From NCBI RefSeq assembly GCF_011617245.1, contig NZ_CP050152.1:2842503-2906502 (forward strand): 64,000 bases of DNA, given 5' to 3'. The first letter of the stretch is position 1. Every line of letters starts with the position of its first letter. The notes below the pieces were generated by a model. It was not told where the DNA came from. It saw only the letters and a list, made by a program, of their open reading frames with translations, and did not search any database. Source of the stretch: Brevibacterium atlanticum. Its GTDB lineage: Bacteria > Actinomycetota > Actinomycetes > Actinomycetales > Brevibacteriaceae. Positions 34,836 through 47,533 of the stretch are shown here, piece after piece. Position numbers and translations under genes: made by a program.

Positions 34836-34841
34836 TACGAT
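34836..34841 (+). promoter_or_regulatory. -10 hexamer of def (leaderless)
   Basis: TACGAT, seven bases before the def ATG, with no ribosome binding site. Confidence 0.45.
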
Positions 34842-34848
34842 TGTCTTC

Positions 34849-35421
34849 ATGGCCATTCATCCCATCGTCATCTACGGCGAGCCCGTCCTCCACCGTCGCG
34901 CGGAGAAGATCACCGAATTCGACGAGGAGCTCGCCGAGCTCGTCGCAGACATGCACGACACCCTCGATGCTTCCAACGGCGTCGGGTTGGCCGCGCCGCA
35001 GATCGGCGTCGGCAAGGCCATCTTCGTGTTCAACGCCGAGGACGACTTCGGTGTGCGCCGCCGCGGCACCTTCGTCAATCCCGTGCTCATCTCCTCGAAG
35101 GTCCCCGACACCCGCCCGGATCCCGACGATGAGACCGAAGGGTGCCTGTCGGTGCCGAGCCTCGACTTCCCGCTCAAGCGCGCAGACCGAGTCACGGTCA
35201 ACGGCGTCGATGCGTTGGGCCAGCCGGTGACCCTGAACGCCCAGGGCTGGTTCGCGCGCATCATGCAACACGAATACGACCATCTGCAGGGAACGCTCTA
35301 CGTCGACAAACTCGACAAGCGATGGTCGAAGAAGTGGAAGAAGGAACAGTCCGCCAACGGCTACAACGAGCCGGGGCGGTCATGGATGCCCGGAGTCGAC
35401 CCCGACCCGTTCGGGCACTGA
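34849..35421 (+). CDS. def: peptide deformylase
   Basis: 190 aa. Removes the N-formyl group from new proteins. All three metal-site motifs are intact: GVGLAAPQIG (motif 1), EGCLSVPS (motif 2, Cys ligand) and QHEYDHLQG (motif 3, HExxH). The C-terminal extension of about 35 residues (LDKRWSKKWKKEQSAN) is basic. I chose ATG 34849 because the protein then begins MAIHPIVIYGEPVLH and a TACGAT hexamer precedes it by seven bases; the frame is open upstream but unconserved. Confidence 0.95.
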   Translation: MAIHPIVIYGEPVLHRRAEKITEFDEELAELVADMHDTLDASNGVGLAAPQIGVGKAIFVFNAEDDFGVRRRGTFVNPVLISSKVPDTRPDPDDETEGCLSVPSLDFPLKRADRVTVNGVDALGQPVTLNAQGWFARIMQHEYDHLQGTLYVDKLDKRWSKKWKKEQSANGYNEPGRSWMPGVDPDPFGH

Positions 35422-35447
35422 TTCAGCACCTTGAGGGCACTGTGGCC

Positions 35448-36482
35448 TCACGCCTCGAGTTCGTCGACCGACTTCTGTGCCGCCGCCAGTCGGGAGTCGA
35501 AGTCATCGAAGTCATCGGCCGTCTCATCGAGTTCGGCCACGATGCCGGAGATGATCGACGACTGCGATTCCGCGTCGATGCGCAGCTCCCGGAACTGCCA
35601 ATCGGCCGAATCGTCGGCGGCGGTCCGTGAGAGGACATCGAGGACCCGGTCGCCGAGTTCGCGGGAACGTTCGGAGTTGTGCAGGAGCAGAAGCTGCTCG
35701 TCCAACGCCAGCAGCCTCTCGTAGTACTCGTGCATCGACTCCACGCGGCGGGCCATCGAGGTGAAGGCCACCGCGAGCTTCGACAGGTAGGTTTCGACGG
35801 ACTTCGCGGTTCCCGCATCGCGAATGCCCTCGATCTCCTCGCGCAGGGCGACGAGTTCCTCGAGGCGGACGCCGATCGAGGCCACCGCATGATCGAGGTC
35901 GACGCGGGAGACGTGGTCCTTGAGGATGGGGTGCGTCCAGGCGCGGGTGCGCACGATCTTGCGTGCGATCATCACAGCCAGGTGGAAGAGGCGCTGTTCG
36001 TCGGTGTCGCGGCCTTCCTTTCGGCCGCCGACGTACCCGAGACTCGATGGGGTGATCCAGCGGGCTCCGGTGACCTTGCGCCTGGCCTTCCGGCTCAGCC
36101 GCTTCGGATCACGCAGATACTTCGGTCCGGTCACGGCGGCGAAGATCCCAGTCCCCAGTGCCGTCGCGGCGCCCAGTCCGCCGAACGTCACCGCCGCATC
36201 GGCGAAGCCCGACACCAGAGCCAGTCCGCCGGGTGCCGCGAATCCCGCGGTCACAGCCGTGCCTGCAGCGGTGCCTCCCTTGAACACGACGCTGGAACGG
36301 AAGAGGTTCCGGTTCATCCCGCCGGTGAGCATGATCGCGCTCGGTGCTCCCGCCGTATAGCGGTAACCACGGGCATCCCATGCGTGTCGGACATCGTCGC
36401 TGACGCTCTCGGGCACGAGCACTCGATAGATCGGAGCGGCTTTGCCGCATTCGCTCTTCCACAGGGACTTCCACGAAGACAC
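35448..36482 (-). CDS. hypothetical protein with membrane segment and helical C-terminus
   Basis: 344 aa, not recognised. The N-terminal 50 residues are soluble (with RHAWDARGYRYTAGAPSAIM). Residues roughly 70-130 are Gly/Ala-rich and hydrophobic, enough for one or two membrane segments. A basic patch (RLSRKARRKVTGARW) follows. The C-terminal 150 residues are charged and probably helical or coiled-coil, ending in acidic repeats. Start GTG at 36482 with GGAGG eight bases upstream. Convergent with def and without a partner, so context gives no function. Confidence 0.6.
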   Translation of the reverse strand: MSSWKSLWKSECGKAAPIYRVLVPESVSDDVRHAWDARGYRYTAGAPSAIMLTGGMNRNLFRSSVVFKGGTAAGTAVTAGFAAPGGLALVSGFADAAVTFGGLGAATALGTGIFAAVTGPKYLRDPKRLSRKARRKVTGARWITPSSLGYVGGRKEGRDTDEQRLFHLAVMIARKIVRTRAWTHPILKDHVSRVDLDHAVASIGVRLEELVALREEIEGIRDAGTAKSVETYLSKLAVAFTSMARRVESMHEYYERLLALDEQLLLLHNSERSRELGDRVLDVLSRTAADDSADWQFRELRIDAESQSSIISGIVAELDETADDFDDFDSRLAAAQKSVDELEA

Positions 36483-36557
36483 CGTTCTCACCTCCACGCG
36501 CGGGTGCACTCACACGGCTGGGGACGCTGCCGGCCGTGGATGTCGGAGAATGCGAGA

Positions 36558-36625
36558 AGCCACACCCTCCGCTGTGCCGGGGAGCCGTTCGGCTCCCTTG
36601 GACGCACAGTCTAGAGGGTGTGGCT
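36558..36625. terminator. large three-part hairpin downstream of gatB
   Basis: Outer arms AGCCACACCCTC (36558-36569) and GAGGGTGTGGCT (36614-36625), a middle CTGTGC/GCACAG pair, and an inner GGAGCCG-TT-CGGCTCC stem. It begins 41 bases after the gatB stop and separates it from the next gene on the same strand. More elaborate than a simple terminator. Confidence 0.6.
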
Positions 36626-36665
36626 GGATCAATCCTGAGTCTCGGGCGGGAAGCCCTGCCGAGGC

Positions 36666-38147
36666 TCAGCCGTTGATTCTGGCCAGGATGAGGTCCTTGG
36701 CCTTACCCGCATCGGCCTGCCCGCGGGTGGCCTTCATGACCGGGCCCATGAGCGCGCCGATGGCCTGCATCTTCCCGCCCTTGATCTTCTCGACGACGTC
36801 CGGGTTCGCGGCGATCGCCTCGTCGACGGCAGCCTCGAGCGCTCCGGTGTCCTCGACGATCTCGAGTCCGCGAGCACTCATCACCTCGGCGGGCTCGCCC
36901 TCACCAGCGACGACTCCGGAGAGCACGTCCTTGGCGAGTTTGTCGTTGAGCTTGCCCTGCCCGATGAGATCGACGAGTCCGGCGACCTGCGCGGGGGTGA
37001 CGATTTCGGTGGGGTGCTTCTCCTCCTGGTTGGCCAGGCGGGCGACCTCACCGGTCCACCATTTGCGTGCCTGGGCGGGCTTCGCACCAGCGGTGACGGT
37101 GTCCTCGATGGCCTCGAGGAGTCCGGCGTTGACGATGTCGCGCATCTCGAGATCGGAGAACTGCCATTCGGCCAGCAGCCTGCGACGCTTCTGCGCTGGC
37201 AGCTCGGGCAGACCCGCGCGCAGCTCCTCGACCCACTCTCGGGACGGCTGCAGCGGCACGAGGTCGGGCTCCGGGAAGTAGCGGTAGTCGTCGGCGTCGG
37301 ACTTCGGACGCCCCGAGGAGGTCTCACCGGTCTCCTCGTGGAAGTGCCGGGTCTCCTGCACGATCTTCTCCCCCGCCTCGAGCAGGGTCGCCTGGCGGGC
37401 GATCTCGAAGCGCACAGCACGTTCGATCGAGCGGAAAGAGTTGACGTTCTTCGTCTCCGTCCGGGTGCCCAACGGCGCGTCGGGGCTCTCCCGCAGGGAG
37501 ACGTTGACGTCGGCGCGGACATTGCCCTGTTCCATCCGGGCCTCGGAGACGTCGAGGGCGCGGAAGATGTCACGCAGCGTGCGCACATAGGAGGCGGCCA
37601 CCTCGGCGGCCCGCTCCCCTGTCCCGGTGATCGGGTGGGTCACGATCTCCACCAGCGGAACGCCGGCGCGGTTGTAGTCGACGAGGGAGTGGTCGGCGCC
37701 CTGGATGCGGCCGGTCGCGCCGCCCACGTGGGTGTTCTTGCCGGCGTCTTCCTCCATGTGGGCGCGCTCGACGGGGACGGTGACGATGGTGCCGTCCTCG
37801 AGCTCGACCTCGACCAGTCCTTCGGCTGCGATGGGCTCGTCGGACTGGCTGGTCTGGAAGTCCTTGGGCACGTCCGGGTAGAAGTAGTTCTTGCGGGCGA
37901 ACCGGCAGGTCTCGGCGATCTCGCAGCCGAGCGCCAGACCGATCTTGATCGCGTACTCGACGCCCTTCTCGTTGACCACGGGCAGGGAGCCGGGCAGGCC
38001 GAGGGAGGTCGGGGTGACGTTGGTGTTCGCTCCGCCGCCGAAGGTGTTGGGGGCGGCGTCGAACATCTTGGTCGCGGTGCCGAGCTCGACGTGGACCTCG
38101 ATGCCGATGACCGGATCGTATTTCTTGATCGCGTCTTCGTATTTCAC
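36666..38147 (-). CDS. gatB: Asp/Glu-tRNA amidotransferase subunit B
   Basis: 493 aa. Kinase-like subunit of the GatCAB complex, which converts misacylated Asp-tRNA(Asn) and Glu-tRNA(Gln). GIEVHVEL near the N-terminus, [22 protein letters not shown] and the conserved [10 protein letters not shown] element are visible. The C-terminal YqeY-like domain ends in the basic [15 protein letters not shown] region. GTG start at 38147 overlaps the gatA stop (GTGA). Confidence 0.95.
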   Translation of the reverse strand: MKYEDAIKKYDPVIGIEVHVELGTATKMFDAAPNTFGGGANTNVTPTSLGLPGSLPVVNEKGVEYAIKIGLALGCEIAETCRFARKNYFYPDVPKDFQTSQSDEPIAAEGLVEVELEDGTIVTVPVERAHMEEDAGKNTHVGGATGRIQGADHSLVDYNRAGVPLVEIVTHPITGTGERAAEVAASYVRTLRDIFRALDVSEARMEQGNVRADVNVSLRESPDAPLGTRTETKNVNSFRSIERAVRFEIARQATLLEAGEKIVQETRHFHEETGETSSGRPKSDADDYRYFPEPDLVPLQPSREWVEELRAGLPELPAQKRRRLLAEWQFSDLEMRDIVNAGLLEAIEDTVTAGAKPAQARKWWTGEVARLANQEEKHPTEIVTPAQVAGLVDLIGQGKLNDKLAKDVLSGVVAGEGEPAEVMSARGLEIVEDTGALEAAVDEAIAANPDVVEKIKGGKMQAIGALMGPVMKATRGQADAGKAKDLILARING

Positions 38148-39643
38148 TTGGTCAGTCCTTCCGCGAGGGTGTCGAGCACGCGCCCGCCGGCTGCTTCGAG
38201 GGCGGCTTCGAGCGGTCCGGCCACCTCGTAGAGTTTGACGTCCTCACGGGCCGGGGCGAGGATCTGGAACCCGACGGGCAGACCGTCGGACAGCCCTGCC
38301 GGCAGGGACAGGCCCGGGATTCCGGCGAGGTTAGCCGGGATCGTCGCCACGTCGCCCAAGTAGAGGGCCATCGGATCGGAAGCCGCCTCGGCGCCGAATT
38401 TCAGGGCCGTCGTCGGTGCCGTCGGGGACACGAGGACGTCGCACGCGGCGAAGGCCTTCGCGAAGTCGTTCTGCACCAGAGTGCGGATCTTCTGCGCCGA
38501 ACCGTAGTAGGCGTCGTAGTAACCGGCCGAGAGCGCATAGGTGCCGAGTATGATGCGGCGTTTGACTTCCGATCCGAAGCCGGCGGCGCGGGTGGCGGAC
38601 ATGACGGTCTCGGCGGTGACGGGACCGGACTCCGGTTCGACGCGCAGGCCGTAGCGCATGCCGTCGTAGCGGGCCAGGTTCGAGGACACCTCGGAGGGCA
38701 TGATGAGGTAGTACGCGTCAAGGGCGTAGGAGATCGCGGGGCAGTCGACCTCGACGATCTCAGCGCCGGCGGCGGCAGCGGTCTCGAGGGCTGCGGAGAA
38801 CGCATCGCGGACCCCATCCTGGTAGCCCTCACCGCGCAGCTGCTTGATGACGCCGAGCTTCCTGCCCTTGAGCTCTGAGGTCCGCGCGGCGCCCAGGAAG
38901 CCGCCGACCTCATCGGGTAGGGAGGTCGAGTCGAGCGGATCGTGTCCGGCGAGCAGTTCGTGCAGGGCGGCGGCATCGGCGACGGAGCGGCCCATCGGGC
39001 CGACCTGGTCGAGGCTCGAGGCCATCGCGATGATGCCGAAGCGCGAGATCGATCCGTAGGTGGGCTTGACGCCGACGGTGCCGGTGAACGCGGCGGGCTG
39101 GCGGACGGATCCGCCGGTGTCGGTGCCCACGGACAGAGGCGCTTGGAAGCCGGCCAGCGCGGCGGCCGCCCCGCCGGAGGAACCGCCGGGTACGTGCTCG
39201 AGGTTCCACGGGTTGCGGGTGTTGCCGAACGCCGAGTGCTCGGTCGTCGATCCCATCGCGAACTCGTCGAGGTTGGTCTTGCCGAGCACGGGCAGGCCGG
39301 CGGCCTTGATCTTGTGATGCACGGTCGATTCGTAGGGCGGGACCCAGTTCTCGAGCATCTTCGACCCGGCCGTGGTGCGCACGCCTTCGGTGACGACGAG
39401 GTCCTTCAGCGCCACCGGCACACCGGCCAGGGCATGGATGTCCTCACCGGCGGCGCGCTTGGCGTCGATGTCCTTCGCGGTGGCCAGGGCTGCCTCGTCG
39501 GTGACGGTGATGAAGGAGTTGAAGTCATCCTCGGTGGCGGAGATGCGATCGAGGTGAGCCTGCGTGACCTCGACGGAGGAGAACTCGCCGGAGGCCAGAC
39601 CTGCAGCGAGTTCGAGGGCGCTCTTGTTCGTCAGTGCGGTCAT
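38144..39643 (-). CDS. gatA: Asp/Glu-tRNA amidotransferase subunit A
   Basis: 499 aa amidase-signature enzyme that supplies ammonia from glutamine. The Ser-cisSer-Lys triad is present: Lys in [14 protein letters not shown], cis-Ser and Ser in [32 protein letters not shown] (quoted here only for its GGSSGG and GTDTGGS parts). Length typical. ATG at 39643, one base after the gatC stop; GatB overlap downstream shows a single operon. Confidence 0.95.
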   Translation of the reverse strand: MTALTNKSALELAAGLASGEFSSVEVTQAHLDRISATEDDFNSFITVTDEAALATAKDIDAKRAAGEDIHALAGVPVALKDLVVTEGVRTTAGSKMLENWVPPYESTVHHKIKAAGLPVLGKTNLDEFAMGSTTEHSAFGNTRNPWNLEHVPGGSSGGAAAALAGFQAPLSVGTDTGGSVRQPAAFTGTVGVKPTYGSISRFGIIAMASSLDQVGPMGRSVADAAALHELLAGHDPLDSTSLPDEVGGFLGAARTSELKGRKLGVIKQLRGEGYQDGVRDAFSAALETAAAAGAEIVEVDCPAISYALDAYYLIMPSEVSSNLARYDGMRYGLRVEPESGPVTAETVMSATRAAGFGSEVKRRIILGTYALSAGYYDAYYGSAQKIRTLVQNDFAKAFAACDVLVSPTAPTTALKFGAEAASDPMALYLGDVATIPANLAGIPGLSLPAGLSDGLPVGFQILAPAREDVKLYEVAGPLEAALEAAGGRVLDTLAEGLTK

Positions 39644-39644
39644 C

Positions 39645-39950
39645 TCACTCCTCCCCGAGGATCTGCGGGACGAGGAACTTGTCGTCCTCGGCAGCCGGGG
39701 CGGAGGCCAGTGCCTGATCGCTGGTCAGCGTCGGACCCACGACGTCGGGGCGCATGACGTTCGTCAGCGGGATGGGGTGGCTGGTTGCGGGCACGTCGTC
39801 GCCGGCCACTTCGTTGACCCTGGCGACGTTTCCCAGAATTGTGCTCAGATCACCGGCGAGCGATTTCAGCTCGTCCTCGCTCATGGCGATCCGAGACAGT
39901 GAAGCCAGATGCTTCACCTGTTCGGGGGTGATTGCGGAAGACTCCGTCAT
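39645..39950 (-). CDS. gatC: Asp/Glu-tRNA amidotransferase subunit C
   Basis: 101 aa. Small stabilising subunit of Gat[23 protein letters not shown] at the N-terminus and the downstream [15 protein letters not shown] and [13 protein letters not shown] elements are typical. First gene of gatC-gatA-gatB. ATG at 39950 after AAGGCAGGGA; a TAGACT -10 candidate lies at 39985-39990 on the minus strand. Confidence 0.93.
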   Translation of the reverse strand: MTESSAITPEQVKHLASLSRIAMSEDELKSLAGDLSTILGNVARVNEVAGDDVPATSHPIPLTNVMRPDVVGPTLTSDQALASAPAAEDDKFLVPQILGEE

Positions 39951-40044
39951 TCCCTGCCTTTCATCGTCGTTTCACTCGCACCCCAGTCTAATCGCTTCGC
40001 CCATCCGGCCGGGCCGGGTGTGCCGTGACCGCCCCGACCCCTCT

Positions 40045-40108
40045 ATTACTACCTGACGGCGGCCCAGCAACCTGGCGCGAGGTTGCTGGGCCGCCGTCGG
40101 GTAGTAAT
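40045..40108. repeat. 64-bp near-perfect hairpin, likely terminator or dispersed repeat
   Basis: Two 29-base arms (40045-40073 and 40080-40108) are complementary at 28 positions around the loop GGCGCG. It starts at the stop codon of the secreted-protein gene and lies upstream of gatC. The AT-ended arms (ATTACTAC...GTAGTAAT) give T-rich flanks on both strands. The length of the stem is unusual for a terminator. Confidence 0.7.
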
Positions 40109-40641
40109 TAGGCGGAGAGGCGTTCGGGCCAGGTGCGGTCGCCGTGGATGTATCCGGCGATGTCGTCGAGCACCCGGTCGGCATCGGCCTGGGTGAACTC
40201 CCCGGCGTCGACTCCGGCCTGCAGGTCGGCGGCGAGATCGGTCACGCGGGCTCGTGCGGCATCAGGGGTGGCTGCGACGAGTTCGGTGCTCGCGAGCGCG
40301 GTGCCGGCAGCCGCGGTTCGGGTGGACTCGGTTCGTGTGGCTGCACCGGCGGCGGACTCGGTGGATGCCTCGTCGACGATCGTGCCCTCGATGACGTCGG
40401 CGTCGTCGGCTTCCGAACGTGCGCCCGAGGTCGCAGTGCGGTAAGAGGATTCCGCGCTGCGGGAGATAGTCGGGGTGGACGGGGTGCGCTGGGAGGTCAG
40501 GGCCGGCTGAGCTCCGCGTTTGGCGGTCTGCGGTCCCGGCCCCAGCACCAGGTCGGCCAGTCCGGCCGTCACAGGAGCGGCGGTGAGCGCCGCTGCGACG
40601 ACCACGCAGGTACCGGCCAACAGGCGGGGAATCCATCTCAT
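40108..40641 (-). CDS. secreted protein of unknown function
   Basis: 177 aa. Signal peptide with basic start and hydrophobic core (MRWIPRLLAGTCVVVAAALT) and likely cleavage after APVTA. No lipobox. The middle is low complexity, rich in Ser, Thr, Ala and Arg. The last 55 residues form a recognisable acidic helical element (ARVTDLAADLQAGVDAGEFT then DADRVLDDIAGYI). I find no known domain. ATG at 40641 with GGAAGAG upstream. Downstream of ligA on the same strand with about 170 bases between them. Confidence 0.55.
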   Translation of the reverse strand: MRWIPRLLAGTCVVVAAALTAAPVTAGLADLVLGPGPQTAKRGAQPALTSQRTPSTPTISRSAESSYRTATSGARSEADDADVIEGTIVDEASTESAAGAATRTESTRTAAAGTALASTELVAATPDAARARVTDLAADLQAGVDAGEFTQADADRVLDDIAGYIHGDRTWPERLSA

Positions 40642-40813
40642 GTCACATACTCTTCCATCCGAAGCTGTCTCTGAGCTTGACCGAGCCTGGACCCGGACTT
40701 CGAATTCGATGACGAATCGGTCGACAGTCACTTCGTCAACCTTCCGGCAGCGGGTTCTATTCCGGTGCCCCGGTCCCGCCGTGTCCGAGCGATTCCGGAT
40801 GACCAAATGATGT

Positions 40814-44118
<3,305 letters not shown>

Positions 44119-44137
44119 CGTGGTCGGCTCGGCCGCC

Positions 44138-46183
44138 TCAGCCGGCGCGCGGGATTCCGAAGACGTCGACATAGAATCCGAACTCGCTTTCCAGGGAATC
44201 GATGATGGTCTCGGCGCGGACGAACCCGTGCGATTCGCCCTTGTACAGACGGTAAATGTACTCCACTCCGACCAGTTCGAGTGTATCGACGAACTCCTGC
44301 GCCTGTGAGGGTGGGACGATCGGGTCGCGGTCGCCCTGCATGACGGCGACGGGCACGGTGATGTCGGGGACTCGACGGATGGGTGAGCGGTGGATGTATG
44401 CGTCGCGAGCCTCGGGCAGCGGACCGACGAGGTTGTCGATGTAGTGGGATTCGAAGTCGTGTGTGTCGACGACGAAGCGGAAGAGGTCGGTGACTCCGAA
44501 ATAGCAGGCCCCACAGGCGAAGACATCGGTTTCGGCCAGGGCGGAGAGCACTGTCCATCCGCCCGAGGATGCCCCGGAGATCGCGATGCGCCGCGGGTCG
44601 GCGAGTCCTTCGGCCACGAGGCCGTTCACGGCGGCGACGGCGTCCGCGACGTCGACGATGCCCCACTGTCCGCGCAGGCGATCGCGCCAGGCGCGTCCGA
44701 ATCCGGTCGATCCGCCGTAGTTGACCTCGAGGACGCCGATGCCCTGGGAGGTGAAGAAGCTCGTGCGGGCGGACATGTCCGGTGTCGACTGGCCGGTGGG
44801 TCCGCCGTGGATCGAGACCACGTAGGGAGGCAGTTCGTCATCGGGAGCGCTGAAGCGGGGATTGTGCGGCGGGTGGACGACGACGGGGACTCCCCCGAGC
44901 TCTCGCACGTAGGGCCGCGAGTAGTAGCTCTGGTGGGTGTCGAGTCTCTCCCGGGCGATCTCGGTGAAGGCGCCGGTCGCCCTGTCGACCGCGTAGAGCG
45001 TGCCGGGGCGCTTCGCCGACTTCGCCGTCAGCAGCAGGTGGGTGCGGCCGAGGTCGAGCAGCTCCATCGTGCCGAAGGTCTCACCCTCGAGAGTGATGGC
45101 CTCGAGGGTACCCGCGTCGAGGCGGCTCGTCCCATCGTCGACGCGTCGACGCACGAGGGTCGCCGTCGCCGACTGCGTGTGTGCCCACACCTCTCCGTCG
45201 CCGCTCAGATGCCACCGAGAACCGAGCTGCCACAGGGCTCCGCCGATCTCGGCACCGGTGTCGACGACGGGACGCAGCTGCTCGACCGAGAACATCTGCG
45301 CAGCCGGGGGCGGCTGCACTCGGCGCCGGTCCGAGACGGTGGGAGAGTCCGTCACGGGGTCGAAGTCGAGTCCGTAGAGGGCCCAGTGACCTCGGTGGTC
45401 GGAGATGACGTGCAGCGAGGTGTTCGAGGTGAACTCCGGCTGGAGCAGAGAGACTCCGCCGTCCTCGGGCGTGGGCAGCTCCGGCGCCGCCTGCAGCGGA
45501 CGGTCGATGGCGTCGCCGATGAGTACGCCGACGGCGGGGGTGGCCGGGGTGCGCACGTCGATGAGCCACAGATTCGTCCCGTCCCACGGCATATTCGGGT
45601 GCTCCCAACCGATGAACGCCAGGGTGCTTCCGTCGGGCGAGAGCCTCGGCCAGGCCATGAAATGAGAGTGAGTGGAGAGCACATTCGTCGTTCCGTGCTT
45701 GGTCAGGAGGACGACGGCACGTTCGCGGCGGGTGGAGCGGCAGTCCTCCCGCACGCACAGCAGCCCCCACTTCGTCATGGTCAGATCGCCGTAGCGGATC
45801 CGCCCCGAGGTGTCCGGAGTCAGGGCGTGCGGGGACCGTCCGGGGATGATCTGCCATACCCGTTGGTCGGAGGCGTTGACGAAGTAGACGACCTCGCTGT
45901 CGGGGTCGAGAGCCCAGGCCGCTCCCCCGTACTCGTGGACGGCAGAGCGGATGTTGAACCCCGACGGCAGGATCTGCTCACGGGCACCGGGACGGGACAG
46001 CGAGGTGCGGACCAGTCCCGTACGGGCCTTCTCGGTCGGGATCTTCGTCGAGTAGAAGATGTCATCCCCCCGGAAGGCCGCGTCGAAGATGGGTGCGGCA
46101 CCGGCAGCCACCTCAGCGGCATTGAGAGGTGACGACCAGGTTCCATAAGGAGCCGCGACGACATCTTGGGGAGATTCCTTCAT
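44138..46183 (-). CDS. S9-family (prolyl oligopeptidase) serine peptidase
   Basis: 681 aa. An N-terminal WD-like beta-propeller part (PRLSPDGSTLAFIGWEHPN is one blade) is followed by an alpha/beta hydrolase. Catalytic Ser in ISGASSGGWTVLSAL, Asp in VMQGDRDPIVPPSQA, His in YKGESHGFV; VNYGGSTGFGRAWRDRLRG and VSIHGGPTGQ are family signatures. No signal peptide, so it is cytoplasmic and likely cleaves short peptides as a dipeptidyl- or acylaminoacyl-peptidase. Start ATG 46183: TACTGT lies six bases upstream (leaderless). It precedes the MetE-like gene and ligA. Confidence 0.88.
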   Translation of the reverse strand: MKESPQDVVAAPYGTWSSPLNAAEVAAGAAPIFDAAFRGDDIFYSTKIPTEKARTGLVRTSLSRPGAREQILPSGFNIRSAVHEYGGAAWALDPDSEVVYFVNASDQRVWQIIPGRSPHALTPDTSGRIRYGDLTMTKWGLLCVREDCRSTRRERAVVLLTKHGTTNVLSTHSHFMAWPRLSPDGSTLAFIGWEHPNMPWDGTNLWLIDVRTPATPAVGVLIGDAIDRPLQAAPELPTPEDGGVSLLQPEFTSNTSLHVISDHRGHWALYGLDFDPVTDSPTVSDRRRVQPPPAAQMFSVEQLRPVVDTGAEIGGALWQLGSRWHLSGDGEVWAHTQSATATLVRRRVDDGTSRLDAGTLEAITLEGETFGTMELLDLGRTHLLLTAKSAKRPGTLYAVDRATGAFTEIARERLDTHQSYYSRPYVRELGGVPVVVHPPHNPRFSAPDDELPPYVVSIHGGPTGQSTPDMSARTSFFTSQGIGVLEVNYGGSTGFGRAWRDRLRGQWGIVDVADAVAAVNGLVAEGLADPRRIAISGASSGGWTVLSALAETDVFACGACYFGVTDLFRFVVDTHDFESHYIDNLVGPLPEARDAYIHRSPIRRVPDITVPVAVMQGDRDPIVPPSQAQEFVDTLELVGVEYIYRLYKGESHGFVRAETIIDSLESEFGFYVDVFGIPRAG

Positions 46184-46189
46184 TCCCCC

Positions 46190-46195
46190 ACAGTA
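46190..46195 (-). promoter_or_regulatory. -10 hexamer of the S9 peptidase gene (leaderless)
   Basis: TACTGT on the minus strand, six bases before the ATG at 46183. Confidence 0.45.
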
Positions 46196-46234
46196 TCGTC
46201 CGACGCGGACTTTCAGGAGGCTGCGCCCTGCGAG

Positions 46235-46275
46235 AGCACCCCGTTCCGCCGAAACGACCCCAGGCAAGGGGTGCT
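46235..46275 (-). terminator. possible terminator after mnmA
   Basis: AGCACCCC (46235-46242) and GGGGTGCT (46268-46275), loop of 25 bases, about 40 bases after the mnmA stop. Confidence 0.3.
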
Positions 46276-46312
46276 GTCGGCGAGCCGGGGTGGTGTCGGC
46301 GGGCGGGTGGAC

Positions 46313-47533
46313 TCACGCGCCGAGGCGGACGGCCTCCCGTGCGGGACCGACGTGATCCTTCGCGGTCGAGTCGATGGTCGCCTGTCCGAGCACGCGGGTG
46401 CCGCGGTAGATGACCATGGTCTGGCCCGGTGCCACCCCGGAGAGCTCCTCGGAGACGTCGACGTGCATGAGCTGCCCGGCCGGGCGTGCGGCGGGCACCT
46501 CCACCTCGTCGATGACGGGGCTGACCTCGTGCTCGGGGGCCTCGGCGACGAAGTCACCGAGCCAGGCGCGTGCCGGCACTGGGTCGGCGTGAGCACGGAT
46601 CTGGACCTCGCAGTCGATGGCCGATTCGGGGTCCGATCCCATGTCGGACGGTGCTGCCCCGGCCCACGAGGTGCGGATTCCGGTGAGGTGGGAGACCGCG
46701 AGATCGGCCCGCGATCCCACAGTGACAGTGTTCGTCGCGGGATCGAGTCCGGTGACGAAGCGCGGCTTGCCGTCGGCAGCCGGCTTCTCGATGCCCAGGC
46801 CTTTGCGCTGACCGATCGTGTAGGTCATCGCTCCGTCGTGTTCGCCGAGGACTTCGCCTTCGGCGTCCTTGATGAGGCCGGGACGCATCGGGATCTTGTC
46901 GGCCAGCCACGCCTTGGTATCCCCGTCGGGGATGAAGCAGATGTCGTAGGAGTCGGGCTTGTTGGCCACGGAGAAGCCGCGCTCGGCTGCCTCGGCGCGG
47001 ACTTCGGCCTTCGAGGCGGTGGCCCCGATCGGGAAGTAGCAGTGCTCGAGCTGGTCGGAGGTGAGCACGCCGAGGACGTAGGACTGGTCCTTGGCCAGGT
47101 CCTCGCCGCGGTGCAGCTCGGGCCGACCGTCGTCGTCGCGGAGCACTTCGGCGTAGTGGCCGGTCGCGATCGCGTCGAAGCCGAGCGCTAGAGCACGGTC
47201 GAGGAGGGCAGCGAACTTGATGCGCTCATTGCAGCGCATGCAGGGGTTCGGGGTCCGTCCGGCCGCGTATTCGGCGATGAAATCATCGACGATGTCTTCC
47301 TTGAACCGTTCGGAGAAGTCCCACACGTAGAAGGGGATGTCGAGCATCCCGGCCACCCGGTGGGCGTCGCGGGAGTCCTCGATCGTGCAGCAGCCGCGCG
47401 AACCCGTGCGCAGGGTTCCGGGCATGCGGGACAGGGCGAGGTGGACGCCGACGACTTCGTGGCCGGCGTCGACGGCGCGAGCCGCAGCCACGGAGGAGTC
47501 GACTCCGCCTGACATGGCGACGAGTACTCTCAT
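46313..47533 (-). CDS. mnmA: tRNA-specific 2-thiouridylase
   Basis: 406 aa. Thiolates U34 of Lys, Glu and Gln tRNAs with sulfur from the cysteine desulfurase. PP-loop [15 protein letters not shown] at the N-terminus; catalytic cysteines in PNPCMRCNE near residue 105 and [10 protein letters not shown] near 200; [11 protein letters not shown] near 250. ATG at 47533 overlaps the stop of the cysteine desulfurase gene (ATGA) and has AGGAG upstream, so the pair is co-translated. Confidence 0.95.
   Translation of the reverse strand: MRVLVAMSGGVDSSVAAARAVDAGHEVVGVHLALSRMPGTLRTGSRGCCTIEDSRDAHRVAGMLDIPFYVWDFSERFKEDIVDDFIAEYAAGRTPNPCMRCNERIKFAALLDRALALGFDAIATGHYAEVLRDDDGRPELHRGEDLAKDQSYVLGVLTSDQLEHCYFPIGATASKAEVRAEAAERGFSVANKPDSYDICFIPDGDTKAWLADKIPMRPGLIKDAEGEVLGEHDGAMTYTIGQRKGLGIEKPAADGKPRFVTGLDPATNTVTVGSRADLAVSHLTGIRTSWAGAAPSDMGSDPESAIDCEVQIRAHADPVPARAWLGDFVAEAPEHEVSPVIDEVEVPAARPAGQLMHVDVSEELSGVAPGQTMVIYRGTRVLGQATIDSTAKDHVGPAREAVRLGA

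Noticed and set aside
44390..46132. Plus-strand frame of 580 codons opposite the S9 peptidase gene
   Set aside because: Shadow of a well-supported hydrolase gene; no domain, no start signal.
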